NCBI GenBank assembly: GCA_003640645.1
Contig: QGHH01000035.1
Coordinates: forward strand, 1-49,211
Direction: 5' to 3'
From: Fredinandcohnia aciditolerans
GTDB taxonomy: Bacteria; Bacillota; Bacilli; Bacillales; Bacillaceae_L
Length of the DNA: 49,211 bases
Positions 27,356 to 36,517 of the stretch are shown one piece after another. The notes beneath the pieces were generated by a model. The model was not told where the DNA came from and did not search any database. It saw only the letters and a program-made list of their open reading frames with translations. Each line of letters opens with the position of its first letter. Position 1 is the stretch's first letter. The translations under genes were made by a program, and so were the position numbers.

Positions 27356-28163
27356 GGTAACACGTAATCTTGTTTTTATCCCTTATGCATTATGGATTCT
27401 CGTATTTGTTATCGCTCCGGTTACACTTGTTCTCTATTATTCTTTTTTTGATATTGAGGGAAATTTATCTTTAGTAAACTATAAAACATTCTTCACACCC
27501 GTTTACTTAAAAATGACGCTAAGCTCTTTTTGGTATGCGTTTTTAATAACAGTTGTAACTCTATTGGTTGCATATCCAACAGCATATTTAATAACAAGAA
27601 CAAAACATAAACATCTGTGGTTATTATTAATCATTGCTCCATCTTGGATTAATTTACTATTAAAAGCCTATGCTTTTATTGGAATTTTTGGAACTTATGG
27701 AACAGCGAATGCGATTCTTGAAGTGTTTGGTATTGGCTCTAAACAATTATTATTTACGGATTTTAGCTTTGTGTTTGTCTCTGTATATATTTTTATTCCG
27801 TTTATGATTTTACCAATCTTCAACTCATTAAATGAATTAAACCCTAGTTTGCTAGATGCTTCCCGCGACCTTGGGGCATCTAAATGGACTACGTTTCGTC
27901 GTGTGATTTTTCCACTTACGATTCAAGGGGTAAAATCTGGCTGTCAGGTTGTATTTATTCCTGCTTTATCATTATTCATGCTGACACGACTAATTGCAGG
28001 AAACAAAGTGATTACACTTGGTACTGCTATTGAACAGCAGTTTCTTGTCACTCAGGATTGGGGCATGGGTTCAACAATAGCTGTCTTCCTGATTATTTTT
28101 ATGGTATTAATTATGGTCGCAACTGGAAACCGCAAGAAACGAGGTGCTAAAAATGAGAGATAA
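27345..28163 (+). CDS. potB: Spermidine/putrescine ABC transporter permease
   Basis: 272 aa, six membrane segments. The EAA loop that docks on the ATPase is visible as [23 protein letters not shown] (about 172-194, read in parts). It overlaps potA by 11 bp and potC by 11 bp, indicating translational coupling. Confidence 0.9.
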   Translation: MENKVTRNLVFIPYALWILVFVIAPVTLVLYYSFFDIEGNLSLVNYKTFFTPVYLKMTLSSFWYAFLITVVTLLVAYPTAYLITRTKHKHLWLLLIIAPSWINLLLKAYAFIGIFGTYGTANAILEVFGIGSKQLLFTDFSFVFVSVYIFIPFMILPIFNSLNELNPSLLDASRDLGASKWTTFRRVIFPLTIQGVKSGCQVVFIPALSLFMLTRLIAGNKVITLGTAIEQQFLVTQDWGMGSTIAVFLIIFMVLIMVATGNRKKRGAKNER

Positions 28164-28956
28164 ATTGGCTATTTCTTCTAAGGCGTATCTATTTATTATT
28201 TTCTTCATTTTATATGCACCGATTTTCTATCTCGTGTATTACTCATTCAATAGTGGTGGCACGATGAGCAATTTTGAGGGCTTTACCTTGGATTGGTATA
28301 AGGAGCTATTCGGGGATACTAGACTGCTAATCATCGTGTTAAATACATTTGTGATTGCCTTGCTTTCTGCTCTTGTATCGACCATTATTGGCGTCCTTGG
28401 AGCCATTTGGATTCATTCGATTAAACAAAGACAAACTCAAAATACTTTACTATCGTTAAATAACGTCTTAATTGTAAGTCCTGATGTCATTATCGGTGCT
28501 TCCTTTTTAATTTTATTAACAATGGCTGGAATTAAATTAGGATTTTATTCTGTGTTACTTTCACATATTGCCTTCAGTATTCCAATCGTTGTACTTATGG
28601 TACTGCCAAAACTAAAAGAGATGAGTCCTTCTTTAATTGATGCAGCTAGAGATCTCGGAGCAAGCCAATGGCAGGTTCTAACAAAGGTGATTATCCCTTA
28701 TATCACACCAGGAATTTTTGCTGGATTTTTCATGGCCCTTACGTATTCCTTCGATGATTTCGCTGTTACATTTTTCGTAACAGGAAATGGGTTCTCAACG
28801 CTATCTGTTGAAATCTATTCCCTTGCACGACGAGGTATCTCGTTAAATATTAATGCATTGTCAACTCTTCTCTTCATTTTTACAATGCTTCTTGTTGTTG
28901 GATATTACTTTATTGCACAACGAGGAAACACACGTGGATTGGGGGTTCGAAAATGA
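28153..28956 (+). CDS. potC: Spermidine/putrescine ABC transporter permease
   Basis: 267 aa, six membrane segments, with the EAA loop LIDAARDLGASQWQVLTKV (about 164-182). The ATG at 28153 is chosen because GAGGTGCTAAAA lies in front; a GTG three codons earlier would sit on the ribosome site itself. Overlaps potB and, by ATGA, potD. Confidence 0.9.
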   Translation: MRDKLAISSKAYLFIIFFILYAPIFYLVYYSFNSGGTMSNFEGFTLDWYKELFGDTRLLIIVLNTFVIALLSALVSTIIGVLGAIWIHSIKQRQTQNTLLSLNNVLIVSPDVIIGASFLILLTMAGIKLGFYSVLLSHIAFSIPIVVLMVLPKLKEMSPSLIDAARDLGASQWQVLTKVIIPYITPGIFAGFFMALTYSFDDFAVTFFVTGNGFSTLSVEIYSLARRGISLNINALSTLLFIFTMLLVVGYYFIAQRGNTRGLGVRK

Positions 28957-30026
28957 CGAAGCTCATCCGTGCTTTTATAGCAATTGCAATTGTTTCCGGT
29001 GGGTTACTCTACCTTATCCACCATTTAAATTCATCACAGGGTCTCGCTGGTGGGAACACGTTGACGATTTATAACTGGGGTGACTATATAGACGAAGAAC
29101 TGATCGAGCGTTTTGAAGAAGAAACCGGAATCAAGGTTATTTATGAAACCTTCGACTCTAATGAAGCAATGATGACAAAAATTGAACAAGGTGGAACCAC
29201 CTACGATATCGCGGTGCCATCTGAATATATGATTGATAAAATGCGCCAAGAGGACTTACTCATCCCTCTTGACCATTCAAAACTACCAAATTTAAAAAAC
29301 ATTGATGAACGGTTCATGGATCTTCCTTTTGATCCGGGGAATCAATACTCGGTCCCATATTTCTGGGGGACGGTCGGCATTGTCTATAACTCTACCATGC
29401 TTGATGGTAAAGAATTTACAAGCTGGAATGATCTCTGGGACCCTTCCCTAAAAAATGAAATCATCTTGGTTGATGGTGCTAGAGAAATCATTGGCATGGG
29501 TCTTAACTCTCTTGGTTATTCATTGAATGATACCAATCTTGACCACTTAATTGAAGCAAAGGCAAAACTGATGAAGCTTACCCCAAATGTAAAAGCAATT
29601 GTTGGTGACGAGGGTAAAGTACTGATTCAAAATCGCGAGGCTGCGATTGGAATTGTTTGGTCGGGTGATGCAGCTGATATCATGTGGGAAAATGAGGATC
29701 TAAACTATGTCGTACCAAGCGAAGGCTCTAACCTCTGGTTTGACAATATGGTCATTCCGAAGACAGCCAAAAATATTGATGGTGCACACCAGTTTATAAA
29801 TTTTATGCTGGATGCGGAAGTAGCAGCTCAAAACACGGAATACGTCAGCTACTCTACTCCAAACAAAGAAGCACTACAATATATGCCGGAAGATATGGTA
29901 TCTGATGAGCGTTTCTACCCATCTCCGGAGCTAACCGAAAAACTTGAGGTGTATGAAAACCTTGGGAAAAAGAACCTCGCCATCTATAACCAGCTTTTCC
30001 TAGAATTTAAGATGGGACAGAACTAA
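28953..30026 (+). CDS. potD: Spermidine/putrescine ABC transporter substrate-binding protein
   Basis: 357 aa. N-terminal hydrophobic segment (about 4-24) then a periplasmic-type binding domain starting TLTIYNWGDYIDEELIERFE, the usual PotD opening; polyamine-binding acidic/aromatic residues lie in stretches such as YDIAVPSEYMIDKM and VVWSGDAADIMWEN-like GIVWSGDAADIMWEN. There is no lipobox Cys at the end of the hydrophobic segment, so it is probably held by an uncleaved N-terminal anchor. The transcript has no terminator before the 52-bp repeat array and would read through it to 30959. Confidence 0.9.
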   Translation: MTKLIRAFIAIAIVSGGLLYLIHHLNSSQGLAGGNTLTIYNWGDYIDEELIERFEEETGIKVIYETFDSNEAMMTKIEQGGTTYDIAVPSEYMIDKMRQEDLLIPLDHSKLPNLKNIDERFMDLPFDPGNQYSVPYFWGTVGIVYNSTMLDGKEFTSWNDLWDPSLKNEIILVDGAREIIGMGLNSLGYSLNDTNLDHLIEAKAKLMKLTPNVKAIVGDEGKVLIQNREAAIGIVWSGDAADIMWENEDLNYVVPSEGSNLWFDNMVIPKTAKNIDGAHQFINFMLDAEVAAQNTEYVSYSTPNKEALQYMPEDMVSDERFYPSPELTEKLEVYENLGKKNLAIYNQLFLEFKMGQN

Positions 30027-30044
30027 ATGGATTTCATAATTGGT

Positions 30045-30928
30045 GATGAAGAGGATAACTCTGTCGACAGCGAGCCGATTTCCCCTTCATAAGACCGATG
30101 AAGAGGATAACTCTAACGAAAGCCAGCCGATTTCCCCTTCATAAGAAGGATGAAGAGGATAACTCTAACGACAGCGAGTGGAATTACCCTTCATAAGACC
30201 GATGATGAGGATAACTCGGACGACAGCGAGTCGATTTCCCCTTCATAAGACCGATGAAGAGGATAACTCGGACGACAGCGAGTCGATTTCCCCTTCATAA
30301 GACCGATGAAGAGGATAACTCTAACGAAAGCCAGCCGATTTCCCCTTCATAATACCGATGAAGAGGATAACTCGGACGACAGCGAGTCGATTTCCCCTTC
30401 ATAAGACCGATGAAGAGGATAACTCTAACGAAAGCCAGCCGATTTCCCCTTCATAATACCGATGAAGAGGATAACTCGGACGACAGCGAGTCGATTTCCC
30501 CTTCATAAGACCGATGAAGAGGATAACTCTAACGAAAGCCAGCCGATTTCCCCTTCATAAGACTGATGAAGAGGATAACTCTAACGACAGCGAGTCGATT
30601 TCCCCTTCATAAGACCAATGAAGAGGATAACTCTGTCGACAGCGAGTCGATTTTCCCTTCATAAGACCGATGAAGAGGATAACTCTGTCGACAGCGAGCC
30701 GATTTCCCCTTCATAAGACCGATGAAGAGGATAACTCTGTCGACAGCGAGTCGATTTCCCCTTCATAAGCCGGATGAAGAGGGTAACTCTAGCGTAAGCG
30801 AGTCGATTTCCCCTTCATAAGACCGATGAAGAGGATAACTCTAACGAAAGCCAGCGGATTTCCCCTTCATAAGCCGGATGAAGAGGGTAACTCTAGCGTA
30901 AGCGAGTAGAATTCCTCTTCATTAAAAA
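30045..30928 (+). repeat. Seventeen tandem 52-bp repeats in the potD 3' region
   Basis: Units starting GATGAAGAGGATAACTC occur at 30045 and every 52 bp to 30877 with no insertion or deletion. Each can fold: ATGAAGAGG pairs with CCCCTTCAT at the unit end, and in many units ACTC pairs with GAGT inside. The centre varies between a few types (GGACGACAGCGAGT, AACGAAAGCCAGCC, GTCGACAGCGAG, AGCGTAAGCGAGT); units 5-10 alternate two types. 52 is not a multiple of 3, so it is not coding. It fills the gap between potD and the RND gene. Confidence 0.95.
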
Positions 30929-30959
30929 GGGCCTGTATCTAAAATGATACAGGCCCTTT
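30926..30959. terminator. Bidirectional intrinsic terminator
   Basis: AAAGGGCCTGTATC/GATACAGGCCCTTT perfect 14-bp stem with six-base loop, T-runs on both strands; separates the pot operon plus array from the convergent RND gene. Confidence 0.93.
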
Positions 30960-30970
30960 CTTTTCTATCA

Positions 30971-33076
30971 CTAATTTTCTTTACTTACCGCTTTATCCTT
31001 CTCTAAGAGTACGATTAACCCAGGTAACAATACTCCGCGGATTAGGAATGTGTCTAACAGAATTCCTACCGCTACAATAAAGCCGAAGACAAATAATAAT
31101 TGAACCGGCTGTGTCATGAGGACCGCAAAGGTGGCAGCTAAAATGACACCCGCAGATGAAATGACTCCGCCTGTTTTGGCGACTGCTATTTGTACCGCTT
31201 CTTTTACTGAATGATTTCTACTTTCTTCCTGGAATCTTGAAATTAGCATAATATTATAATCAATTCCAAGTGCAACTAAGAAAACAAATGCGTACAACGG
31301 TACACGATTCGCTATCGTGTCGATATCAAAGAATAAGTTTGTTAAGAACATACCTAATCCTAGTGCTGCTAAAAATGAAACTAAGATTGTACCCATCATA
31401 TAAATAGGCATTTTAAATGATTTTGTAAGAACAATTAGCATACCAAAAATTAAAATCGTTTCAAGTATAACGATCAAGATAACGTCTCGATTATTTGTTG
31501 AGCGATCATCCACTTTAGTTGCGGTTTCTCCTGCAAAGTAGAGTTTTCCATCTGCATCCGCATCTTTCAAAATGGTTTCAGAGTTTGCAATCATCTGCTC
31601 CATCGCATTAATCGTTTCTATATCATATGGCCCTTCTTCAAACGTTAAAGAGAAATTTAGAACTCGATTTTCTTCAGCAGTTCCGTTGATTCTAACGTCA
31701 CTTACAAGATTTTGAGCTAGTAACTCATCGCGTAGCACATCCTGCTCTTCCTTTGTAACAGCCTCTTTCCCTTCAAACAAAACTGTTGATGGTGCAAGCT
31801 CACCTTTTGCAAATTTCTCCTCGATGAGTTCATATCCTTGTCGTGATGGCATATCCTCTGGAAATGACTTCATCGTGTCGAATTCGTAATTTAAGTTAAA
31901 CATATTGGCTGCAGAAATAAGTAGAAAAATCCCTACAATTGCGACATATAATCCTGGCTTTTTAACAACCATTCTTCCGACTTTGCTCCAGATGGAGTTA
32001 TCTTTTACTTTTGCATCCCCTACTTTTGGTACCTTTGGCCAGAATGATTTTCGACCGAAGAGTGTAAATAGTGCTGGCACGAGTGTGACTGATGCAATCA
32101 TAATGATTACCATTGTTGTGCCGAAGGTTGGAGCAAAATTACGATAATCTCCAAGGTCTGCGAAGAATAATACTAGCATTGCCGCTAATACAGTCCCACC
32201 TGAGAAAAAGACAGGCATTCCTACCTCTTTCATGGCAGCTCTCATCGCATCATATTTATTTTCATAATTCTTGAGCTCCTCACGGAAACGAGAAAATACA
32301 AATAACGAGTAATCAATGACAGCCGCAAATAAAAGAATCGACATAATGGAGATTGTCTGATTACTTAGCTGTAAACCAGCTTTCCCTAGTATACCTAATG
32401 ATTGCATAGTCACTTCATAGACGAAGACAGCTGCCAATAACGGTATTAGGGCTAACAATGGTGAACGATAAATCACAATTAATAAAATGAGGATTAACCC
32501 TACTGTTGATAAAATTAAAACTAGATCTGCCCTTGAAAATAAATCCAGCGAATCTGTTGCAATTCCCGCAGGACCAGTTACATACAAAGTTAGATCTGAG
32601 TTTTCTTTAACGACCTTTATAACCTCATCCTTAGAATCGCGGATTTCCGTTGTTTCTAACGATGCATCAAACATGATTGGAAGTATAGCAGTTGATTGGT
32701 CCTCTGAAAAGAATCCTGCAGCAGCTTGCGGTGGCAAAGTTGATAAAGGAACTACCTGCTCTACCCCAGGAATTTCAGCATTCTCAATTTGACTAGATAC
32801 ATCTACAAGATCTTGAAATAAGAATTGTTCATCATTATGAAAGACCAAGATTGCTGGAGTCCCATTACTATCCTTGAAATACTCATCCACTTTACTTTGG
32901 GCAATTACAGACTGTGCATCCTCAGGAAGTGAGTCAATTCTCGAAACCTCGTACTCCTTTGCGTTCGGCGCAAAAACGGCTAATAATATGGTGACAATAA
33001 GCCAAGATGCTAATGTAATCCACATTCCTTTTTTTGTGGTAACTTTATCTGTAATGGCTTGCAACATGTTTTTCAA
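30971..33076 (-). CDS. RND-superfamily (MmpL-type) exporter
   Basis: 701 aa, about 12 membrane segments in two halves, each with one TM, a large external loop and five TMs. MmpL marks: LLFAAVIDYSLFVFSRFREE (about 245-264) and FLVALGIDYNIMLISRFQEE (about 603-622), with the Asp-Tyr pairs used for proton relay. Substrates in the family are lipids, peptides or drugs. A TTG start at 33076 is chosen because AGAGGTGGG lies six bases before it. Gene follows its TetR regulator and has its own operator-controlled promoter. Confidence 0.88.
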   Translation of the reverse strand: MKNMLQAITDKVTTKKGMWITLASWLIVTILLAVFAPNAKEYEVSRIDSLPEDAQSVIAQSKVDEYFKDSNGTPAILVFHNDEQFLFQDLVDVSSQIENAEIPGVEQVVPLSTLPPQAAAGFFSEDQSTAILPIMFDASLETTEIRDSKDEVIKVVKENSDLTLYVTGPAGIATDSLDLFSRADLVLILSTVGLILILLIVIYRSPLLALIPLLAAVFVYEVTMQSLGILGKAGLQLSNQTISIMSILLFAAVIDYSLFVFSRFREELKNYENKYDAMRAAMKEVGMPVFFSGGTVLAAMLVLFFADLGDYRNFAPTFGTTMVIIMIASVTLVPALFTLFGRKSFWPKVPKVGDAKVKDNSIWSKVGRMVVKKPGLYVAIVGIFLLISAANMFNLNYEFDTMKSFPEDMPSRQGYELIEEKFAKGELAPSTVLFEGKEAVTKEEQDVLRDELLAQNLVSDVRINGTAEENRVLNFSLTFEEGPYDIETINAMEQMIANSETILKDADADGKLYFAGETATKVDDRSTNNRDVILIVILETILIFGMLIVLTKSFKMPIYMMGTILVSFLAALGLGMFLTNLFFDIDTIANRVPLYAFVFLVALGIDYNIMLISRFQEESRNHSVKEAVQIAVAKTGGVISSAGVILAATFAVLMTQPVQLLFVFGFIVAVGILLDTFLIRGVLLPGLIVLLEKDKAVSKEN

Positions 33077-33102
33077 TTTTAACCCACCTCTTCTTTCAAA
33101 AG

Positions 33103-33180
33103 TAACACTCATGTCACTTTCTATAAAAAAATTAACACAGTTGTCACGATAATTATCTTTTAAAGTGACACCCGTGTCAA
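33103..33180 (-). promoter_or_regulatory. Promoter and three TetR-type operators of the RND gene
   Basis: Minus strand: TTGACA at 33175-33180, 17-bp spacer, GATAAT at 33152-33157, starting right after the TetR stop codon. Three inverted repeats overlap and follow it: AAAGTGACAC-CC-GTGTCA (33163-33178, over the -35), TAACACAGTTGTCAC (33134-33148) and AAAGTAACACTCATGTCACTTT-like site at 33101-33122. All share GTNACA/TGTNAC half sites. Confidence 0.75.
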
Positions 33181-33756
33181 TTATATGTCTTTGAAGATTC
33201 CGTGACAAATTATTTCTTTAATCGACTGAACCCACTTATCATGGGGAATGCCAAAATGATTTGGAATCGCGACTGATTGAAAAATATAACCTAAGATGAC
33301 TGGTTCAGGGATATTTGAATTCAATTGTTGTTCTCTTTTACCCGATTCAATTAAGACCTGCACATACCGGTACATCTCAATGTGATAGCCTTCAAGTTTT
33401 TCCATATTTTCTTTTACTCTTTCATTAATGTGGACCGGAACACGCTTCCCAATTTCTATAAGTTGATAAAGTTCCGGATTCTTAAATATAAGGTTTAGAA
33501 GAAAATCAAATTGAGCATGAAAGCCTTCAATTGAGTTAATTTCCTTTAGCTCCTGGAGAAATTGCTCCATTTTAAAAAGCATATACTCCGTAATCAATTC
33601 TTCCTTGTTTTCAAAATACTTATAGATTGCTCCTCGGGAAACACGCAAATGATCCGCAACCAAACTAAACTGGAACCCTTCATAATGATGTGTTAGGAGT
33701 AGTTCCTCAGTTGTCTTATATAATTCCTCAGTTGTAAATTTACGTTCACGAGCCAT
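33181..33756 (-). CDS. TetR-family transcriptional repressor
   Basis: 191 aa. N-terminal helix-turn-helix about residues 24-46 (FSLVADHLRVSRGAIYKYF) and a helical ligand-binding domain. It precedes the RND exporter and most likely represses it at the GTGACAC operators between the two genes. The ATG of MARERKF is chosen because GGGTGGGGTGAAGGAC precedes it; 23 further codons upstream are open but not family-like. A GTGTCA half site also lies near 33820 upstream of this gene. Confidence 0.85.
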   Translation of the reverse strand: MARERKFTTEELYKTTEELLLTHHYEGFQFSLVADHLRVSRGAIYKYFENKEELITEYMLFKMEQFLQELKEINSIEGFHAQFDFLLNLIFKNPELYQLIEIGKRVPVHINERVKENMEKLEGYHIEMYRYVQVLIESGKREQQLNSNIPEPVILGYIFQSVAIPNHFGIPHDKWVQSIKEIICHGIFKDI

Positions 33757-33841
33757 GTCCTTCACCCCACCCTCATTATAGAACAAGATATAAGTAAAGA
33801 GAAAGAGTTGACTACGAATTGACACATTAATATCAATATTG

Positions 33842-33997
33842 GACTAGTACAGCACACTTTTTAACCTGCTCAACAATACGAATTTGATTCAAACAAACGT
33901 TTAATTGAATTCGCAAGTTATTGTTACTAAAGGAAAAACCCATTAAACAAACGCTTGTTTGAAAATGGGTTTTCTCGAAAATAGCCGATTAGTACAG
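33842..33997. repeat. 156-bp element with two palindromes and GAYTAGTACAG ends (locus B)
   Basis: It starts with GACTAGTACAG and ends with GATTAGTACAG. Palindrome 1 (33888-33909) and palindrome 2 (core 33945-33960) have centres 54 bp apart. Element C at 41286 has the same length, ends and offsets (46 and 103). Left end is 86 bp before the TetR start codon; right end abuts the luciferase-like gene's 3' end. Confidence 0.75.
33935..33973 (-). terminator. Long hairpin within element B, terminator of the luciferase-like gene
   Basis: AAAACCCATT/AATGGGTTTT arms extend palindrome 2 (AAACAA/TTGTTT inside) to a stem of about 17 bp with five T on the minus strand. Confidence 0.7.
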
Positions 33998-34013
33998 ATA
34001 GTTTTCGTATCCA

Positions 34014-35075
34014 TTATTTACTTGTTTCTCTTCGAACGATTGGAGCAACCTCCGTTGCTAACAATTCAATACCTTTTGCTACATTTTTAAAAGGTTGACC
34101 ACCTATATCTAACTGGGCAAGAAATCGTTTGTGCCCAAAGAGCTCGTATTGTGTGAGGATTTTTTCAGCGACTTGCTGTGGACTTCCTACGAACAAGGCC
34201 GTTTCTGGACTAGCCATATGTTCAAAGTCATTCCTTGACATCCTTGTTCCCATTCCACGCTGACGATTTACATATTCCCAGTAATTGGAGTAATAAGGGT
34301 AAAACTCATCCTTTGCTTGCCGAGTTGTTTCAGCCAGATAAGCATGGCCTGTTACACCGACCTTTAAGTCTTGGGGATTATGTCCAGCTTCTATTCCTGC
34401 TTGACGATAGAGATCGACAAGTGGCTTAAATCGCTTTGGATGACCACCTAATATTGCTAGAGCCATCCCCACCCCAAACTTTCCAGCACGAACGGCACTT
34501 TCAGGTGTACCTCCAACTCCGATCCATACTGGTAGATTTTCCTGTACTGGTCTAGGAGCGATTTCTGCATTCCTTAATGAAGAACGAAACTTCCCCGACC
34601 AAGTGACAGTCTCATTTTGAGTTAATTTTAATAATAAATCCATATGTTCTTCAAACAATTCATCATAATCATTTGTACTATAACCGAAAAGAGGAAATGA
34701 TTCAATAAACGCTCCTCTACCGGCCAGTATTTCTGCACGACCATCCGAGAGTAAATCCAATGTTGCAAAATCCTCAAATAGACGAACGGGATCAAGCGTA
34801 CTTAATACACTCGTTGTACTCGTTAATCTAATTTGTTCAGTGCCTTGGGCAATTGCAGCCAATATAACTGCTGGAGAAGATGATGCATAGTCTAGACGAT
34901 GATGCTCTCCTATTCCAAATACATCAAGTCCAGCCTCGTCCGCAAGCTTTGCAGCTTGAATCATTTCTTTTACTCTTTCTTGAGCGGTAATGGTCTTACC
35001 GGTAAGGGGGTCTGGCCCAATATCAGCGAGAGTGTAAATGCCAATTTCAAAATCACTTTTCTTTTCTTGATTCAT
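34014..35075 (-). CDS. LLM-class (bacterial luciferase-like) flavin-dependent oxidoreductase
   Basis: 353 aa TIM-barrel monooxygenase family. Typical stretches: FGIGEHHRLDYASSSPAVIL (about 54-73), RLTSTTSVLSTLDPVRLFED (about 85-104) and PVWIGVGGTPESAVRAGKFG (about 190-209). Uses reduced flavin on an unknown substrate. It starts 19 bp downstream of the catE-like stop with ribosome site GGGAGGAC, so both belong to one operon, and may help detoxify quinone or aromatic compounds controlled by the CatR-like protein. Confidence 0.83.
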   Translation of the reverse strand: MNQEKKSDFEIGIYTLADIGPDPLTGKTITAQERVKEMIQAAKLADEAGLDVFGIGEHHRLDYASSSPAVILAAIAQGTEQIRLTSTTSVLSTLDPVRLFEDFATLDLLSDGRAEILAGRGAFIESFPLFGYSTNDYDELFEEHMDLLLKLTQNETVTWSGKFRSSLRNAEIAPRPVQENLPVWIGVGGTPESAVRAGKFGVGMALAILGGHPKRFKPLVDLYRQAGIEAGHNPQDLKVGVTGHAYLAETTRQAKDEFYPYYSNYWEYVNRQRGMGTRMSRNDFEHMASPETALFVGSPQQVAEKILTQYELFGHKRFLAQLDIGGQPFKNVAKGIELLATEVAPIVRRETSK

Positions 35076-35094
35076 TAAAGGTGTCCTCCCTTCA

Positions 35095-35946
35095 TTAGAT
35101 AGCTAACTCTATTTGATTTCCAGAAGGGTCAAATGTGATAACCGTATCGTTTTCTTCGATTACATCCGCACCAATCTTTTTCAAATTTTCCACAATCCCG
35201 TCACGGGCTTCTTCAGTTGGCAAAATAAGTGTATACGATTCAAGCCCAACACCATTTTTAGGTGGCTTAGGTGCTCCTACGCCATTCCATGTATTAACTC
35301 CAATATGATGGTGGTACTTTCCGGACGAAAGGAAAAGTGCCTGTGTACCATAACGATTTACAACATCCAATCCAAGTCCTTTCACATAAAACTCTTCGGT
35401 CTTTTGTAACTCAGCTACATGTAAGTGAATATGCCCCATTAGCGTTTCATTTGGCATCCCTTTCCATGTTTTACCTGGTTCAATATTATTTAATAGTCTT
35501 TCAAAATCTAGCGGATCAACAGCCATCTCCACTTCTTCACCCTTCCAATCCCATTCAGAGGGATCGCGGTCTATATATATTTCAATTTGGTTGCCATCAG
35601 GATCATTTAGATATAAAGCTTCACTAACTAGATGGTCAGAAGAGCCAAAGCGAACCCCTTTTTCTACTAGATGAACAACGATATTAGCCAAATCTGTTTT
35701 TGTAGGTAAAAGAAGAGCAAAATGATAGAGTCCAGTTGTTCTTCCTTGCTTTGGAACAACATCTTCAGGTTGTTCCAGTGATAGAATACTTGTCTTTCCA
35801 TCAGTCGTTAGTTTTGCTGTCGAGTCTGTTCGTTCCAAAATATCAAATCCCAGTATATCCTTATAGAACTGTAATGAACGTTCTAGCTTTTCAACTTTTA
35901 TTTTGACATGTCCAACAAATGTGGTTGGTTTTGCGTGGTATCCCAT
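35095..35946 (-). CDS. catE: Catechol 2,3-dioxygenase-like two-module VOC protein (CatE-like)
   Basis: 283 aa, two vicinal-oxygen-chelate modules (about 8-125 and 165-280), as B. subtilis CatE (285). The C-terminal module keeps the metal triad: His in MGHIHLHV (about 169), His in YHHHIGVNTW (about 213) and Glu in GNQIELAI (about 281). CatE opens catechol rings in the response to quinones and thiol stress. Start ATG after AGGAGGATAATA. It is divergent from a CatR/YodB-type regulator, as expected for catDE; a catD gene is absent, the luciferase-like gene takes its place. Confidence 0.82.
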   Translation of the reverse strand: MGYHAKPTTFVGHVKIKVEKLERSLQFYKDILGFDILERTDSTAKLTTDGKTSILSLEQPEDVVPKQGRTTGLYHFALLLPTKTDLANIVVHLVEKGVRFGSSDHLVSEALYLNDPDGNQIEIYIDRDPSEWDWKGEEVEMAVDPLDFERLLNNIEPGKTWKGMPNETLMGHIHLHVAELQKTEEFYVKGLGLDVVNRYGTQALFLSSGKYHHHIGVNTWNGVGAPKPPKNGVGLESYTLILPTEEARDGIVENLKKIGADVIEENDTVITFDPSGNQIELAI

Positions 35947-36020
35947 TATTATCCTCCTAGATTATCTATAGTTTTTTTAAACTTTCGATTTACGATATAA
36001 TTTCATTTTTTAAAATTAAG

Positions 36021-36065
36021 TTACTTTATGTAAGTAAGTTTATTTATATAATTAATTATTGTCAA
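36021..36065 (-). promoter_or_regulatory. catE-like promoter with CatR/YodB-type operator
   Basis: Minus strand: TTGACA (36060-36065), 17-bp spacer, TAAACT (36037-36042). Directly downstream lies the perfect inverted repeat TTACTT-TATGT-AAGTAA (36021-36037), overlapping the expected transcript start, the classic repressor position. Confidence 0.65.
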
Positions 36066-36081
36066 GTAATTAAATTTCCAA

Positions 36082-36110
36082 TTGTAAATAGTTTTTCATT
36101 TTAGTACAAT
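36082..36110 (+). promoter_or_regulatory. Promoter of the HxlR-family regulator gene
   Basis: TTGTAA, 17-bp spacer, TACAAT; start codon 28 bp downstream. Confidence 0.55.
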
Positions 36111-36137
36111 ACTCATTAAGAGAGGTGCATGTTTAAA

Positions 36138-36452
36138 ATGAAACAACCCACAATCTGCCCGAAATTTGAAAAAGCTATTTCACTTTTAAGTCAACGATGG
36201 ACAGCATTGGTTATCTATCAATTATTAGAAGGGCCACAGAGGTTTAATGAGATACAATCTTCAATAGGTATAAGTGGAAAGGTACTATCAGATCGTTTAA
36301 AGGAACTGGAGCACCAAGGATTGGTTAAACGTGAGGTTATCCCTGAAACGCCTGTTATTATTGAGTATTCACTAACAGAAAGAGGACATAGTATCGAACC
36401 CATTTTAAGGGAAATTGAAAAATGGTCGCAAGAATGGGTAAAAATAGATTAA
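36138..36452 (+). CDS. catR: HxlR/DUF24-family redox-sensing repressor, CatR-like
   Basis: 104 aa winged helix protein. With the ATG at 36138 (GAGAGGTG at good distance) the only N-terminal cysteine is Cys7 (MKQPTIC), the redox-sensing position of B. subtilis CatR (Cys6 in YodB). Recognition helix about 40-60 (SGKVLSDRLKELEHQGLVKR). No C-terminal cysteines, so sensing by intersubunit disulfide or quinone adduct on Cys7 is plausible. It should repress the divergent catE/luciferase-like operon at the TTACTT repeat. Confidence 0.8.
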   Translation: MKQPTICPKFEKAISLLSQRWTALVIYQLLEGPQRFNEIQSSIGISGKVLSDRLKELEHQGLVKREVIPETPVIIEYSLTERGHSIEPILREIEKWSQEWVKID

Positions 36453-36464
36453 AAAAAATGGTAA

Positions 36465-36517
36465 AGGGTTGTTCCACAATTCATGTCGGTGACTTTTGGG
36501 AACAACCCTGTTTTTTT
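36465..36517. terminator. Bidirectional intrinsic terminator
   Basis: AGGGTTGTTCC/GGAACAACCCT perfect 11-bp stem with a 23-base loop and a seven-T tail on the plus strand; A-run on the other side. Separates the regulator from the convergent LysR gene. Confidence 0.8.
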
